Source of the DNA: Dimorphilus gyrociliatus
Lineage: Eukaryota; Annelida; Polychaeta; Dinophilidae
Direction of reading: 5' to 3'
DNA length: 64,000 nucleotides
Assembly: GCA_904063045.1 (NCBI GenBank)
Contig: CAJFCJ010000018.1
Span: forward strand, 1-64,000
Shown here piece by piece: positions 11,649-23,738 of this stretch (positions are counted from its first letter, which is position 1; each line of letters opens with the position of its first letter). Position numbers and translations under genes: made by a program. A model generated the notes under the pieces. It was not told where the DNA came from and did no database searches. It was given only the letters and a program-made list of their open reading frames with translations.

Positions 11649-13013
11649 ATGTCAGGTGATATGGAAAAGTTTGATGGAATGCTCCTAACTATGGCGCAGC
11701 AATGTGACGGAGGCATTCATGAGGTATTTTTCGAGAAAATTCTAAAAGAGGAATGACGAATGAGTTTTCCCACAGGTTTTTGATTACATATTTTCATTTT
11801 TGGCAAGAAAAACTGACTATTATACTGGCGGTAAGGAAGGAGAAGCTCAAAGGGTAAACTATAAAACCAGTCGTAAATAAAAATTCAGCTATAATTGTTT
11901 GTTATGTCGTTTATCTAGATTTTGTTGGAAAAATTTAAGAAACATCAGAAGGGTGCATTGCAGCGAGTAGCCCAAGAAAAGGAAGAGAGGGAAGAACAAG
12001 AACGTCGTAGAAAAGAGAGGCTGAGGAAAAAGCAAGAGGAGGAACAACGAAAGGAGGCACAGATACAAGAAGTAACTGATGAAGAGGCTGCTAAAATTCA
12101 ACAGGAAATAGAGGAAAAGGTTTAAAATTTTTTATTTTGACTCTCGTCTTATTAACTATAAATAACGTCTTACAGAAAACAACTAAACAGGAAGAACCTC
12201 CTAAGGAAAAAAAGGTATTTTCAATATCAGAAACTAAACTTGAATTTAAGTAAACGTTATACTTTCATAGGATGAGAGCGATGAAGAGGACGAAGACGCT
12301 AAAGGAAAAATTAAACCTAACGCAGGAAATGGATGCGATTTAGAAAATTATAAATGGACTCAAACACTATCTGAAGTCGAAGTTAGAATACCTTGTAAAG
12401 TCAATTTTCCTGTTAAAGGCCGTGATGTTATCGTTGAAATCCAAAGACATGTTTGTAAAATATTTTTAAATGAACTTCCTTTGAACGAAAAATTTAAACT
12501 TCGTTAACAGAAACTAAAAGTTGGTTTAAAAGGCCATCCTCCGATAATAGAAGGCGAGACATATGCAGAGTTGAAAGTTGAAGAATCGACGTGGTGCATC
12601 CAAGATCGAAAGGAAATATTAATAAATATAGAAAAGGTTAACCAAATGGAGTGGTGGAGTAGGTTAGTAAAAACTGATCCAGAAATCAACACCAAGAAAG
12701 TACAGCCAGAAAATTCGAAGGTATCTCATTTTCATATTAAAAAATTGTAACTCTAAGTATTGGTAAACTATTTTTATGTTCAAGCTATCGGATTTGGATG
12801 GCGAGACAAGATCTATGGTTGAAAAAATGATGTTTGATCAAAGGCAAAAAGAGATGGGATTACCTACATCTGATGAACAAAAGAAGCAAGACGTGTTACA
12901 AAAGTAGGTTTAATAAAATATACAATTTTGTAAAATGGATTAATATAAATATTTTTAATAGATTTATGAAGCAGCACCCTGAAATGGACTTCTCCAAGTG
13001 CAAATTTAATTGA
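11649..13013 (+). CDS. NUDC: Nuclear distribution protein NudC
   Basis: Eight exons: 11649-11723, 11776-11853, 11919-12119, 12176-12214, 12271-12450, 12511-12720, 12785-12903 and 12962-13013, giving 317 residues (human 331). NudC is a dynein/Lis1-associated Hsp90 co-chaperone needed for nuclear migration and cytokinesis. Seen: an N-terminal domain ([17 protein letters not shown]), a long Glu/Arg/Lys coiled coil (about 52-120), an acidic linker, the p23-like CS domain from [16 protein letters not shown] through the conserved WWSRLV, and the C-terminal [15 protein letters not shown] and [12 protein letters not shown]. Exon 4 is only 39 nt. Poly(A) signal at 13121-13126; convergent with the minus-strand gene beginning at 13245. 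Confidence 0.96.
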
Positions 13014-13244
13014 AGCTATAAAAATATCAAATTTCAAATAGCTGCCTAGTTGTTTGATTTTGATTTAACTCTTGTGAACGATCAATTAATTGTTATTCTC
13101 ATTTTCTAACGGCTTTTCAAAATAAAATAATTAAAAGCGGATACGAATTTACTTTTATTTTTATCATTTTTACTTCTGAAGGACGATTTTCTTTTAATCG
13201 AAACGACAAACTTGTTTAACTTTCTTTCAACTAGTCAGGCTATT

Positions 13245-15038
13245 TTAATTGGTCATGTTTATTCTTTTTCGTACAGTCTGCTTCAAATGGCTTTGAAACT
13301 CTTTGTCCGCTGTGGACAAGTAACTAGGAGTTGAATGTCCTTGTTTTGTTTTCTTTTCTGTTGGGCGTTGCAGTTCTTGTTTTATTTTCTCTAATATACA
13401 GCCCTGACTAGGGCATTGAGGATGACAATTTCCAGCTGAGAAATTATCATATAAATCAAATTCGATTACATTTTCTGGAGAACTCTTTCCAACTCTTTCG
13501 AGTTTCTTTGATCGACGTGAAAAGGTCTTATGATGACGTCTTTCTTCGTCTTTAAACATTTTCGGAAGTTTATGACATTTTAATCTCCTTCGTTCACTTT
13601 CGGACTGTTCAAAACAATCTTGTTCGTCCTCTATATCATCAGAGTAATCTGATGGATTTTTTTCCAAAGTGTAAATATCATCACATTCAAACGGTTTATC
13701 CGAATATGCATGAATGTAATCTTGGTTTTTGTCGAATTGAGCGTAGGAATCGTTTAGTTTATCCATTACATGACTTAGAGTTGAGTGATTCAAGTTACTA
13801 ATGTTATCTATTTGAAAACATTGTATTGGAGAATTCTCTCTTGTGCGTGGAATTTGATTTTTTCCAAATCGAGATTTCTTAAATGGTGTCGACGAATTAC
13901 AAGCATTAATATTTTCGCTCGATAAGTCAGTATTTCCGGCTTTCTTTTTGTTTAAGTCTTCTGAAATGTATTCACGGTTTAAAGGACGATTTACAGATGT
14001 CAGAGCAGGCTTTTGATATTTTGAATTTTCTAAAGTTTCATTTGTGGAGGTGTCACAAGTCGAATTTTCCGTATAACTGTATTGTGAGGGATTACTACGA
14101 ACTTCATTTTCTAGATTTTTAGTTTTTGATAGCCTATCGTATTCTTCTTCATTGTCGGGCGCAGCTGAAGAACTATCATAACAGTAGGACGAAAACTTTT
14201 GTATGAGGTCTGAATTCCTCAAGGTGTGTGGTTGAACTTTTTCTAAGTCCTCGTTAGCATAATTAGGCTCTAACTGTTTTGCCGATTTCATAGATGTTAA
14301 TTCATTTTCCATTCTAATTGATCTGCTTCTCTGTCCACTACTTCCGTCTTTTGAATTCGAGTAGTAACTGGTAGTCTTCTTGGAGCTTTCGTAAATGCCT
14401 TGATTCCTACTGTCCATTGTTCGAAAGTCATTCCTACTATCCGAAGATATCTCTGGTACCGCTTCCAACTGCATACTGTGGGAATTTTTATTTTGAGATT
14501 CTTTATGTGATCTATTAGGTGATGAGGATGTTTCGTTTCTTCCTCTATCAGCAGATAGAGTAGTATCTTTGCAAGTGTCTGATAATTTCTCCTCGTTATT
14601 TAAGGTATCATTTTCATCAAGCCTCTCTTTTTTAATTTTATTATACTCTTCAAACACTTTTATAATGGCATCTGCTAAACACTGTAAATTGTCAGTTAAT
14701 TTGATATTTAAGCATAGAGTAGTGCTGTTATCAAAATCAATCTTTATGGTATTATCTTCTCTTTCTTCTTCTTTAGCAGATTTAGTTTGCATTTTAATAT
14801 TTTTAATCTCTTTTTCGCTCTTAGGTGACCATTCTTTTGGGATTTTATATCGACATTTACGCGAATCTAGTACTGTTTCGGGTAATTTACTTAATAGTTT
14901 TCCGCATTCATTTAAGAATTTCTTTTTTCTTTGAAGACTGCCGGAATTGCTTTGTTCAAAATATTCTAGTTCATTAAAACAGGAAGAGTTTTTTTCTTGG
15001 CTATGATTCATAACTTCATTCTTTTGGAACATAATCAA
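13245..15038 (-). CDS. Hypothetical 597-residue disordered protein
   Basis: A single uninterrupted 598-codon frame, far longer than expected by chance in DNA this AT-rich. The product is Ser/Asn/Glu/Lys-rich and mostly low-complexity polar sequence, so probably intrinsically disordered. One short hydrophobic, possibly folded stretch is IDFDNSTTLCLNIKLTDNL followed by a likely helix (residues about 98-135). Near the C-terminus there is a Cys cluster (NCHPQCPSQGC) followed by a charged helix. No signal peptide, membrane span or catalytic motif, and I do not recognise the family. Two in-frame Met codons (1 and 3) make the start ambiguous by two residues. Intronless, unlike most neighbours; it could be a fast-evolving centrosomal, nuclear or germline protein, but that is a guess. 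Confidence 0.8.
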   Translation of the reverse strand: MIMFQKNEVMNHSQEKNSSCFNELEYFEQSNSGSLQRKKKFLNECGKLLSKLPETVLDSRKCRYKIPKEWSPKSEKEIKNIKMQTKSAKEEEREDNTIKIDFDNSTTLCLNIKLTDNLQCLADAIIKVFEEYNKIKKERLDENDTLNNEEKLSDTCKDTTLSADRGRNETSSSPNRSHKESQNKNSHSMQLEAVPEISSDSRNDFRTMDSRNQGIYESSKKTTSYYSNSKDGSSGQRSRSIRMENELTSMKSAKQLEPNYANEDLEKVQPHTLRNSDLIQKFSSYCYDSSSAAPDNEEEYDRLSKTKNLENEVRSNPSQYSYTENSTCDTSTNETLENSKYQKPALTSVNRPLNREYISEDLNKKKAGNTDLSSENINACNSSTPFKKSRFGKNQIPRTRENSPIQCFQIDNISNLNHSTLSHVMDKLNDSYAQFDKNQDYIHAYSDKPFECDDIYTLEKNPSDYSDDIEDEQDCFEQSESERRRLKCHKLPKMFKDEERRHHKTFSRRSKKLERVGKSSPENVIEFDLYDNFSAGNCHPQCPSQGCILEKIKQELQRPTEKKTKQGHSTPSYLSTADKEFQSHLKQTVRKRINMTN

Positions 15039-15859
15039 AAAATGTATTTATATTTTCCAAAAAGATAATGGAATTGTTCTAATTTATGCAATTTTTTTTA
15101 TGTTTATAAATAAAGATGTCTGTATATATAATTAATGTTTTATTTATAAATCTTTAAAAACCTTAAATGATGTGTTAAAAAAAGAAAATTAGGCATCAAT
15201 ATAAAGTTTTTTTTAAAGATATTCTATAAAATTTTAATATTTCTTTTTATTTCCACTGATTAAACCTTTTACTTTTCAAGAAAAGTCACTATCTATGATC
15301 AATAATATATAAGACATTTTCGAAAAGCTATAAATATCTTCATGTAGATGGCAGCTGCCGTCACATGACCCTCTCATGCACCACGTGATACTACAAACTG
15401 TTTCCGGCTTGTCGTCAAAATAAGATACTTGATTATTGGCAAATTGGCAATTTTTTTACATAGTTATTTAGTAAACAAGGTAACGTATTATCTTATTTCT
15501 TTTAATCAACAAAATAAAGTTAATTTATTCTATACTATGTAGAATTATCAATAATCTAAAAATATTATTCATTTTTTCCAAAATTATTCAATCTAACAAG
15601 TAATATACGACATATAATAACAAACTACAGGTTACATAGTAATAATTATGATATAATATAAAAAATTGTAACGAAACAATTTTAATAAATTAACGTAGAA
15701 AGATTTATTTTCAATTTTTTTGAAAAATTATTCAAAAGAATATTATGTTTATATAAATATCTAATCAATTAATTTTAATAAGTAAAACTATTATAAATAA
15801 TATTATTATTAATTAAAGACAATTTTTCAGACAATCGAGAGAAAAACTAGACTGGAAAT
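15039..15859. promoter_or_regulatory. Divergent promoter and 5' UTR intron of PH-domain gene
   Basis: Between two divergent starts. AACAAG|GTAACG near 15480 and TTTTTCAG near 15831 are a plausible donor and acceptor for a 5' UTR intron of the PH-domain gene. Paired E-box-like sites are listed separately. TAGATGGCAG at 15345-15354 resembles the recurring motif discussed in the findings. Confidence 0.45.
15361..15389. promoter_or_regulatory. Paired M-box/E-box: TCACATGAC and CCACGTGAT
   Basis: TCACATGAC at 15361-15369 and CCACGTGAT at 15381-15389 match binding sites of MITF/TFE and USF-type bHLH-ZIP factors. They sit about 100 bp upstream of the inferred first-exon donor of the PH-domain gene. 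The same pair occurs at 30489-30512 upstream of STARD3. Function is inferred only from the motif. Confidence 0.4.
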
Positions 15860-17746
15860 ATGTCAATTATAAAACAAGGATACTTAGATAAGTACTCTAG
15901 TAAGTTTTTCGTTATGCCATATTTAATTTCAAACTGAATGTTTAATTAATTGATTAAATTAGCTGAGGCTATTTTTTTATGTTATTTACAGAGGGTTTAG
16001 TAAAGAACGAATGGAAAAAAGTATATCTAAAATTGTATTCGGACTCTTCTTTATTTTGGTACAAAAATAAAGATTCGCCAACATCTGCTGGAAATGTAAA
16101 ATTATCGGTAAGATTATTTTAAAACACATCTTTAAATCTATATGAAATCAATATTTAATATAGGAGGTAGCAACATTTATTGCCGTTGGACAGCATTGTT
16201 CAGCCATACCGTTTAATCCTGAAATACCTGCGGGTAAAAGTATTAATCAGATGATTGCAATTCCATTGGAACCTAAGAAGAAATCTAAAATATTCTTCTT
16301 TCTTGCTGATGATCAAAAATTATTTGAGTAAGATATTCAATTGTTTCTTAAAATAGTTAATTTTAAATTTGTAAATATTTGATAATACAGTGAATGGTGG
16401 AATACCATAGTATCAACAGTAAGTTAATAGTTTTTTTTTTATTGTTTCCCATATGATATTTAAGAGATTGGAAAGCTATTTCCTTGAATATGATCTTACG
16501 AAAACCTACTCCATCCTGCTTCTTTGTTTACAACTGATAATGTAGAAAATTTACTTTTTATCAGCTTCCTCCACCTCCACAATCAAATCAGGGGACTAGT
16601 GCACCAGCGAGTTCTATTGCATCTGCACCTCCTCCGTATAATCCTAATGCAGGTGGAAAAGCCCCGTATCAGCCTGCTCCAAGTTCTATGCCTCAACCCG
16701 CTCCGATAGGATTTAATGTCAATCTTGGAGGAGCAGGTATGATAAAGTCATGGATTTCCGTTTAAAAACTATTTTAAAATAATAAATTAAACTTATTAGC
16801 ACCTCCTCCACCTGCCCCTGCTGCCCCAGCTCCGGCTTCAGGTAGCGCAGCGCCAGCGACTGGATCATACCCAAGACAAACTACAAACTATCCTAGACAA
16901 GCCCCTCCCCAACAAGGATATTATCCTCCAGGAAGTTATCCACAGCAGCAACGTTAGTAATTTTAATTAAGCAATTTTTTTGATTCATTACTTAGAATAT
17001 CTTTTTATCCAGCGTATAATCCATATCCTCAGCGTAAGATTTTTAAGACTTTTTGAATATTGCAATTCTGAATAATAACCACTAGTTGGCGCTTATATCT
17101 ATTATGCCTTAGTCTTTTATCTAAAACGAAATGAATGTTTTAAAATTAACATCTCTGTTTCCAGCACTTTTTTTTCTAACTAATATTTAATGTTAATCCC
17201 TTTTCTTGTTAATAATATCTAAAATTGACCTAATTTCAAGCTAATTCAAGTATATTTTCAATATTCTATTTATAGAACCCTACTATCCTCCTGGTCCACC
17301 ACAAGGGCAATATTATCAGCAACCAGGTGATTATTGATAATTTTCTTTATATTGCTCTTTTTCTAATCGTTGTCAATTATAATAAAATAGGGTATAGCTA
17401 TCCTCAGCAGCCACATCATCATCGACCAAGCCATCAAACAACCAATGTCGGTTAGTATACTGTATAATACATTGGGGTAGCTCTATAAATTTCAATCTCT
17501 AAATATTTGTTTCATACTGAGCACTGTTTTCTTTTAGTATACGTTCAGCAGCCAGTTGCTCCTGTACATCACCGAGGATACGGTGGTGGAGGTTATGGAT
17601 CCGGTATGGGAATTGCTGGTGGAGCCGCATTAGGATTTATGGCTGGAAGTATGATGGGAAGCCCTTTCGGATGGGGTGGTGGCTTTGGCTTCGGTGGAAG
17701 TTGGTCGTCCGGAAGTTGGAGTTTTGGTTCTTTCGGATGCGATTAA
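15860..17746 (+). CDS. PH-domain protein with proline-rich and glycine-rich tail
   Basis: Ten exons (15860-15899, 15992-16107, 16164-16327, 16391-16418, 16565-16736, 16800-16952, 17013-17033, 17276-17326, 17391-17450, 17538-17746) give 337 residues. Residues about 4-107 form a PH domain: KQGYLDKYSK, NEWKKVYLKLYSDSSLFWYKNK, and a C-terminal helix DEWWNTIVSTL with the invariant Trp. It probably binds phosphoinositides or a protein partner at membranes. A Pro/Ala/Gln/Tyr-rich low-complexity region follows (PPPPQ, PYYPPGPPQG, HHHRPSH), then a Gly-rich hydrophobic end (about 285-337) with GGAALGFMAGSMMG, like glycine-zipper segments. Exon 7 is only 21 nt and exon 4 only 28 nt. I cannot name an orthologue; a PH-plus-proline-rich adaptor is the safest call. 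Confidence 0.88.
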
Positions 17747-18926
17747 TGTATACTTTAAAATGACAACATTTCCTTTCCAAGTTTAATGATGGATAACCGT
17801 AAAATTAGTCTATTTCGACTGAGATTAACTCCTTCAAACCGTGACGCTTTCCTTAATAATTTGGCAAACGATATCTATACACAATATAATGTTGTCCGTA
17901 GTGAAAACGTTTTCATTCAGTAAAAAATAGTTGCAAATGATTAAAGAAAAAAATCGTAGTTAGTCTCTCCCTTTAACATGACAAGACAAAGAGTGCAGAT
18001 CTAAAGGAAAAAAATGCATCTGAAAACTTTTCACTTGATATTAAATGCATTTTTCTTGCAAAAAAAGAATTTCTAAAATACTTAAAAATACTTAAAAACA
18101 AAGATTAGATCTGATCTATTTTTTTTTCTTATAATTATTCAGCATAATCGGTTTGTATTCACATCGTTAGTTGCATGTAATTTTTATAGAATAAATGAGT
18201 GTTGTCCTACTTTTGAAAAAATGTATACATTACCAAGTTCATTTTTTGATATCACTTCAATACAGTCAAAAATATCATGCACGGTTCTGCCTTTTATAAA
18301 TATCTTATCTTATCTCTGTTTAAGGAAACTTCTTAATGTTTAACATTATTCCTATTATTATAATAATAATTAAATTTTCAATTTTAATAGTAATTGAACT
18401 ATTTTTTTTAAGAGATAAGAGAGTAAAGTAAGAAATGACATTCGATCAATAAAATATTTGCTCTCTTCTTGTTAATACTATTAAAAATTTAGCCTATTAT
18501 TAATGTTAATACGTTGTTATTTCTATTAAATTGAAAAATCGAACACGTTGAAAAAGCATTTTTCGTTAATCTACAATTTGCTTAAATGATTTATTAAACA
18601 AAAAAAATGTTATTAAATGAAACCTTTAACAAGAAAGAAGGGCATAAACACTGTCATTAAAGTATTAACATTTCATTTATTGGAAACCTTTCGATACGTT
18701 TTGAATGTGTAAATATCAAGTTAACTATTGATTTTCTTTCTCTTGATGATTATATTTTTGGTAGTTTAAAAAAAAGATATTAACTATGATTGAATGCCTT
18801 ATCTGGTTTCAATACTGCACAGAAATGAAAGAAAGATATAAAATAAATTTATAAATGCCAGAGATTTACATGAAAAAAAAAAGAGAAAAGAAAATAATAA
18901 ATATAGAATTATTAAGTATGTTTTTG
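17747..18926. other. Convergent 3' intergenic region
   Basis: About 1.2 kb of AT-rich DNA between convergent 3' ends, with many poly-A and poly-T runs and AATAAA-like signals on both strands. No coding signal seen. Confidence 0.5.
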
Positions 18927-21313
18927 TTAGACAGTTTGAAAAATTGCTTCTAACATGCATTGTTTTAAAGCATCTTTATAATTAATCCATCTTTGCTTGT
19001 CAAAAATTCTTCTACTAGCTTCTTCTTGTGTTAGATAGTCTTTACAAAATGTATCAACTTTCAGCATAGCGTTATTATTTGCGTATTGAAGGAAGAATCT
19101 TTTATGAACTCTAATAATTTCTGCACTCTCCGATATCAAACTTATTAATTCGCCACTTTTTACCTTCTCTTCACTTCTCATATTACTTATATAGACACCT
19201 TGTTGTCTCATAAATCTATTAAGTATATCGTCTAAGCCGAAGACGTCACCAGCTTTCAATCTATCCAATTCAACAAATGTTTCTTTCTTAGAATAATCAA
19301 TTTTGGATTCTTTGGGAAAAACGGACGGTAAATTAGTTAATTGAGTCTTTTCTCTAGTTAACCACAGCGAATGTGTTAATAATTCGTCTTCAGTGATTGA
19401 TTTTTTTGGAATATTAATTGTTGGTAGATACGATAAAGGCTTATTCTGTTTGTTGCTATTATTCTCTCTTTTATTATCGATATTGAGTTCAGTTTCTAAA
19501 TTTCTACTACTCTTTGCTCTTGTAGCTGGTCTAGACAGGGAGACAGACATACGTCCATTATCCAAGCCTACATCTATACCAATAGTTTGAGCTAGTGGAT
19601 TAAAACTTATTCCAGGAGATAATCGAGTTAATTCCATATTGTTTAACTTTTTATTTTCTCGTTGTCTCCTTGAAGTACAGTTTAACATGATATCGGCATG
19701 ACTAAAACTTCTACCTAGACCCAGATTTTTTGATTTTACTGCGGCGACGCTATTATTAGGAACTTGAAAAATTTGCTGATATCGCACGACCTTAACTGAG
19801 CCAGTTTTAACGACGTATAGCCAAGAAGTTTTAAGTGCATTTTTAACAATAACATTACCAGAAGGAAAGTAGTTATATCTAATGCAATCCAATTCCTCTT
19901 TAGCTAATTTTTCACATGGTAATTCGGATAAAAGATTAATTGAAGATAAAAAATCTGTTGGTACGTGATGGCAAGTTCTCTGCAGGTATTCAAACATATC
20001 GTAATCCAAAATTAATACTTCTAATTGACCTTTTGCGACTAACGTTACATCTCTTACATATCTATTCCTCAATTCTTCTACGTTTGTCATCATACCTTTA
20101 TGCAAATATCCTAAAGACTTTGAAACTGTTCCCGATGCCAAATCATAATCTTTAATTTGATGAACTGAATAAAGAAAGAATCATATATATCCGAAAAGGA
20201 AATATCGTCTAAAAATATATTATTATACTTCTGCCTGATAGTATAAAGTAAAGCCTATTCGGAACAGATCCTTGATTAGCCACAATCCTTCCATCCTCGT
20301 ATCTATCATAAGCGGCATTTCTAGCCATTTCCATTTGATTTTCATCCGGAAATAGATCTTGAAATGCTTTAGCCGCTTTTAAGATCCACAAGATCTTTTG
20401 AACAGAATTATTTTCCCTATACTCTGGTTGAGTAATTAGCGTCATTTGCAGGTCATAGCCAAGCTATTATATTCAATATAAAGAAATAATAATAGTCTAT
20501 CCTTGTATTATTGTAGTTTAATATTATTGCTTACACTTGTACGAGCACTGGATACAATTTTTTCCTCAGATTTTTGAACCTTCTTCCTTCTTCTTCTATT
20601 ACTGGTTGGTTCCTGATAGAACTTTCTTCTATATTTCATACACTTAACAATGAGAAAGATTTTTCTTATACACCATATCAATTTCTGCTTAGCCTGTTTG
20701 AATATATATATATACTGTCTATATTAGTATATACTAATATATATATATATAGATATGTATATAGATAGATAGAGAGATAAATATAATATTTAGCTTAGTA
20801 AAACAAAATTATCTCATTTAAATATATAACCTTCCAATTTTTCCTTCGTAATTCCAATAATTCCGCATCAGACATATTCTCATATTTTTCAATCATTTTT
20901 CTCTGACTAGGAGAAACTCTGTCTAGAACGTGTCTCTTATCAGGCCTAAATTTTGTCATTCTCTTAACTTCATCTAATCTATCTTCTATCTCTTCGAATG
21001 TCTTACTCCAGTCTACAAAAATTTACGATAGATATTTAACACTCTCAATTCAAGTTTAAAAAATTAGCTAGAGTTAATCGCTATAGCAAATACTAAGCTA
21101 AGGGAAAACTTTAAGATGAATAGCAACGCGTCCCTGGCGATAGATTTAAGATGAGGAAGCACAATCATTTATATTGCTTATCATATAAGAGGAACTTGGG
21201 AGAGATGTTTGAATTTTCTACAAATACATACCCTCTGAATCTTCAATATTTCCGTTGATTAGGGAACCATGAGCTAAAGCGAAGTTCTTTACTTTCCTCC
21301 ACTTGTGAGCCAT
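18927..21313 (-). CDS. CNBD2: Cyclic nucleotide-binding domain protein, CNBD2-like
   Basis: Five exons on the minus strand: 21313-21232, 21012-20831, 20693-20535, 20463-20229 and 20164-18927, giving 631 residues (human CNBD2 576). The middle holds a cNMP-binding fold (RIVANQGSVPNRLYFILSG is the helix-strand entry of the phosphate-binding cassette region), followed by LGYLHKGMMTNVEELRNRYVRDVTLVAKGQLEVLIL and a second, more divergent cap-like segment (YNYFPSGNVIVKNALKTSWLYVVKTGSVKVV). The N-terminus is basic with SPSQRKMIEKYENMSDAELLELRRKNWK. Mammalian CNBD2 is a testis protein needed for sperm flagellar bending and binds cAMP; a sperm or ciliary role is inferred by homology. Paralogue-level assignment is likely but not certain. 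Confidence 0.85.
20698..20776. repeat. TA / GATA simple repeat
   Basis: Alternating TA runs followed by GATA units inside the second intron of the CNBD2-like gene (20694-20830). Microsatellite; no other content. Confidence 0.8.
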
Positions 21314-22088
21314 AGTTATTTTCTAAAAGAAGTTTTTTTTCAGGAATTTCAACCGGAGAAAAAATAAATCAGACCTGTCTAGATTGTGTAACGATGTTAT
21401 CTAACGAGATTAGATAAAAAGTTGAGTCAAAAGGTAGCAATAAATCACAAGCATCGCTAAAACTGAAACTAGACAGCTAAACCCTATTATGTTCATTACT
21501 CGAAAAACCTGAAATATTTTATTTAAAAATATTGCTGCGAGTTTACGAATGATTTATGTTTAACATTGAAGTCTCCAGTATTCAGTTGCCAATGAACAAA
21601 TGCTAAATTGAAAGGAATGTTTTCAGTTCTATTTACACTATTTACAATACTCTTTTATCGTTCAGTCGGATTACTTAGGATTAGTTAAAAGTAATAAAGA
21701 AATCAATTCGACTTTTTCAAAAAAGAGAAGTGTATTTATGTAATTTTACTCTTTCTTATCTAATGTTTTTATCGTATTTTTTCAATTTTTATTTAATATT
21801 CTCCCCAAGATTTTAGCGCTACAGCCCGAACTTCTTTGAAAGAGACAAAGATGTCCTTTTTCTTACAAGATAGGAGTGTTATTATTAGAGAGTAATCCTA
21901 TTGGCAGTTTTGCTTATATTGCTGATATACAACTTATTATATCGATAATCCGTCGATAATGCGAATGAATACCATAATTCACACATTTTTTTAATTGTTG
22001 CTAACTATATCATTATATTAACAAACTGACGAAAATAAAGTATATGTTTGTCCCGGATAGACGCTAGGCATAACTTTAGATTCCCAAT
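21314..22088. other. Intergenic CNBD2-like to NUDT6
   Basis: Upstream of the CNBD2-like gene and downstream of NUDT6, both on the minus strand. AT-rich, with no ORF or RNA gene that I can support. Confidence 0.45.
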
Positions 22089-23128
22089 TTACTTTTCTCC
22101 AATTTGTAGATAGGCCTTCATCAACCTTATAATAGAGTTTAACACTATTAAATTCTCTTTATAAGTTATATGACTTACCATTGCAATTACAGCCCTTGTT
22201 ACTGGAGAAATATGTTGATCGTTTTTTATTTCTTCTAGCGTAATCCACTTACAGTCTTGTATTTCTCTAGTACAATGTTGAATATCCGTTGTAATTGGTT
22301 TCAAATGACAGATAAAATACAAGTCCGATCTATTTTCATGGAAAAGTCAATTATAATCTTTAATAGATAGAAAGTTTCAGAATAACTGAAAAGTCAGTCA
22401 CCTTCCCCAAGCACCCGGAAAAGAGTGATGCTGTCGAAATGATAATATTCCCTGAAATTTTGCTTGGATATTTGTTTCTTCGTAAACTTCCCTAACGGCA
22501 GCATCTGCAATATCCTCTCCAAGATCGGCAAGACCTCCGGGTAGTTTCCATCTTGAAAATGAATGCGTTTCCGGTCTGTGCTTGTCTTTGACAAATAATA
22601 TTTCTTTCGATTCATCATTTACAACACACCCTAGAGTTTTCAAAAATTAGACTTTTAACAAAACTGTTTAATTGTTGGCTGGGAAAGCAGAAAATAAAAG
22701 TGAGTCACTTCATAATTGAAGAAGAAATATATCGTACCGGCAACTCCGACTTGGTGTGAAGCAAAAAGAGGAATAGAGGAAGAAGTTGATAAGGTTTTTA
22801 TTAAAGTTGCATTATTCTTTTCAGCATGATGGAACTCAAAACCTAGCTCGGCTGCCGGAGGAATTAGAAAACTTTTTGAAATTGGCAAAGACATCCAACA
22901 AGCTATGATACCAGCTCTACTATAATCTTCAACATATCTACTTAATATTTTTTTAAATGAATTTCTTGATGTATCTTCAGGCAATGGAGATAAATTTACT
23001 GTGACAGCTTTATATTTATCAATTCTGCCTTGCTTGAAGCACTCGTTTATTAAATGATTCTGACTATCAGAGCAATACTGGCGTTTGGCAAATTTGCATA
23101 ACTGAGAGAAAGTTGTGAAACGACTCAT
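22089..23128 (-). CDS. NUDT6: Nudix hydrolase NUDT6-like
   Basis: Three exons on the minus strand, 23128-22738, 22630-22402 and 22329-22089, giving 286 residues (human NUDT6 316). The N-terminal domain (about 20-125) has the NUDT6-type YSRAGIIACWMSLPISKSFLIPPAAELGFEFHHA. The Nudix box at 163-185 (GGLADLGE, REVYEETNI) keeps G-x5-E-x7-REUxEE; the usual Gly near its end is Asn. WKLPGG precedes the box. The start MSRFTTFSQLCKFAKRQYCS looks like a mitochondrial presequence, consistent with the family. A good acceptor (ATTTTGCAG) lies just upstream in the same open frame, so a 5' exon could extend the N-terminus. In vertebrates this gene overlaps FGF2 antisense; no FGF gene is seen here. Confidence 0.93.
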
Positions 23129-23738
23129 AATGTGCTGAGACGAAAATACAGAATCCAACGAAAATTTCTGCAAAATTTAATATCTTTAATTTCTTATGCG
23201 TTCCTTGCACATGATGTAAAAATTTGATTTACATTTTCCAAAGTGCTCACCGAAAGTTTATATTTTCAAAACGTATTTAACAGAGTAGCCACTTGATAAA
23301 GGATTCTATAAAGAAACTCGCTGTAGATAACAATAGAACTCAGACTAAAAAAACTCCTGTAATTGAATTTTGTAAAGAGTAATCTTTAAATACCGAATTT
23401 CTAAATCAACATAATTAAATCTCTTTTAAAAATTAAATTTTTTTAAGTATAACTAAACACCATAAATAACCTTTTTAGGATGAGCGATAATATCAACAGC
23501 TTACTTAATTGCAAAGTAATTCGTATTTCTACAAGCAATTTATAAGTATAACATTTATTATAAAAATTATTTTAAAGGTACATTTCGCTTTAAGTAAAAA
23601 AAACTTTAAACATTAAGGTCATTTTGTCGGATTGATCGTTTTTTAAACAGTTCAAAACTTGCGCCGTTGGTGGACTTGTCGAGTGACTGTTAAATTGGAA
23701 TTGATTTTGCCCCAAGAATCATATTCTTTTCATCAAAA
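23129..23738. promoter_or_regulatory. Divergent promoter region NUDT6/LANCL
   Basis: AT-rich spacer of about 600 bp between divergent starts. No ORF; no clear core promoter element. Confidence 0.4.

Noticed and set aside
11649-17746. Operon-like co-transcription of adjacent plus-strand genes
   Set aside because: Neighbouring genes mostly alternate strands and have their own poly(A) signals; nothing in the window shows trans-splicing.
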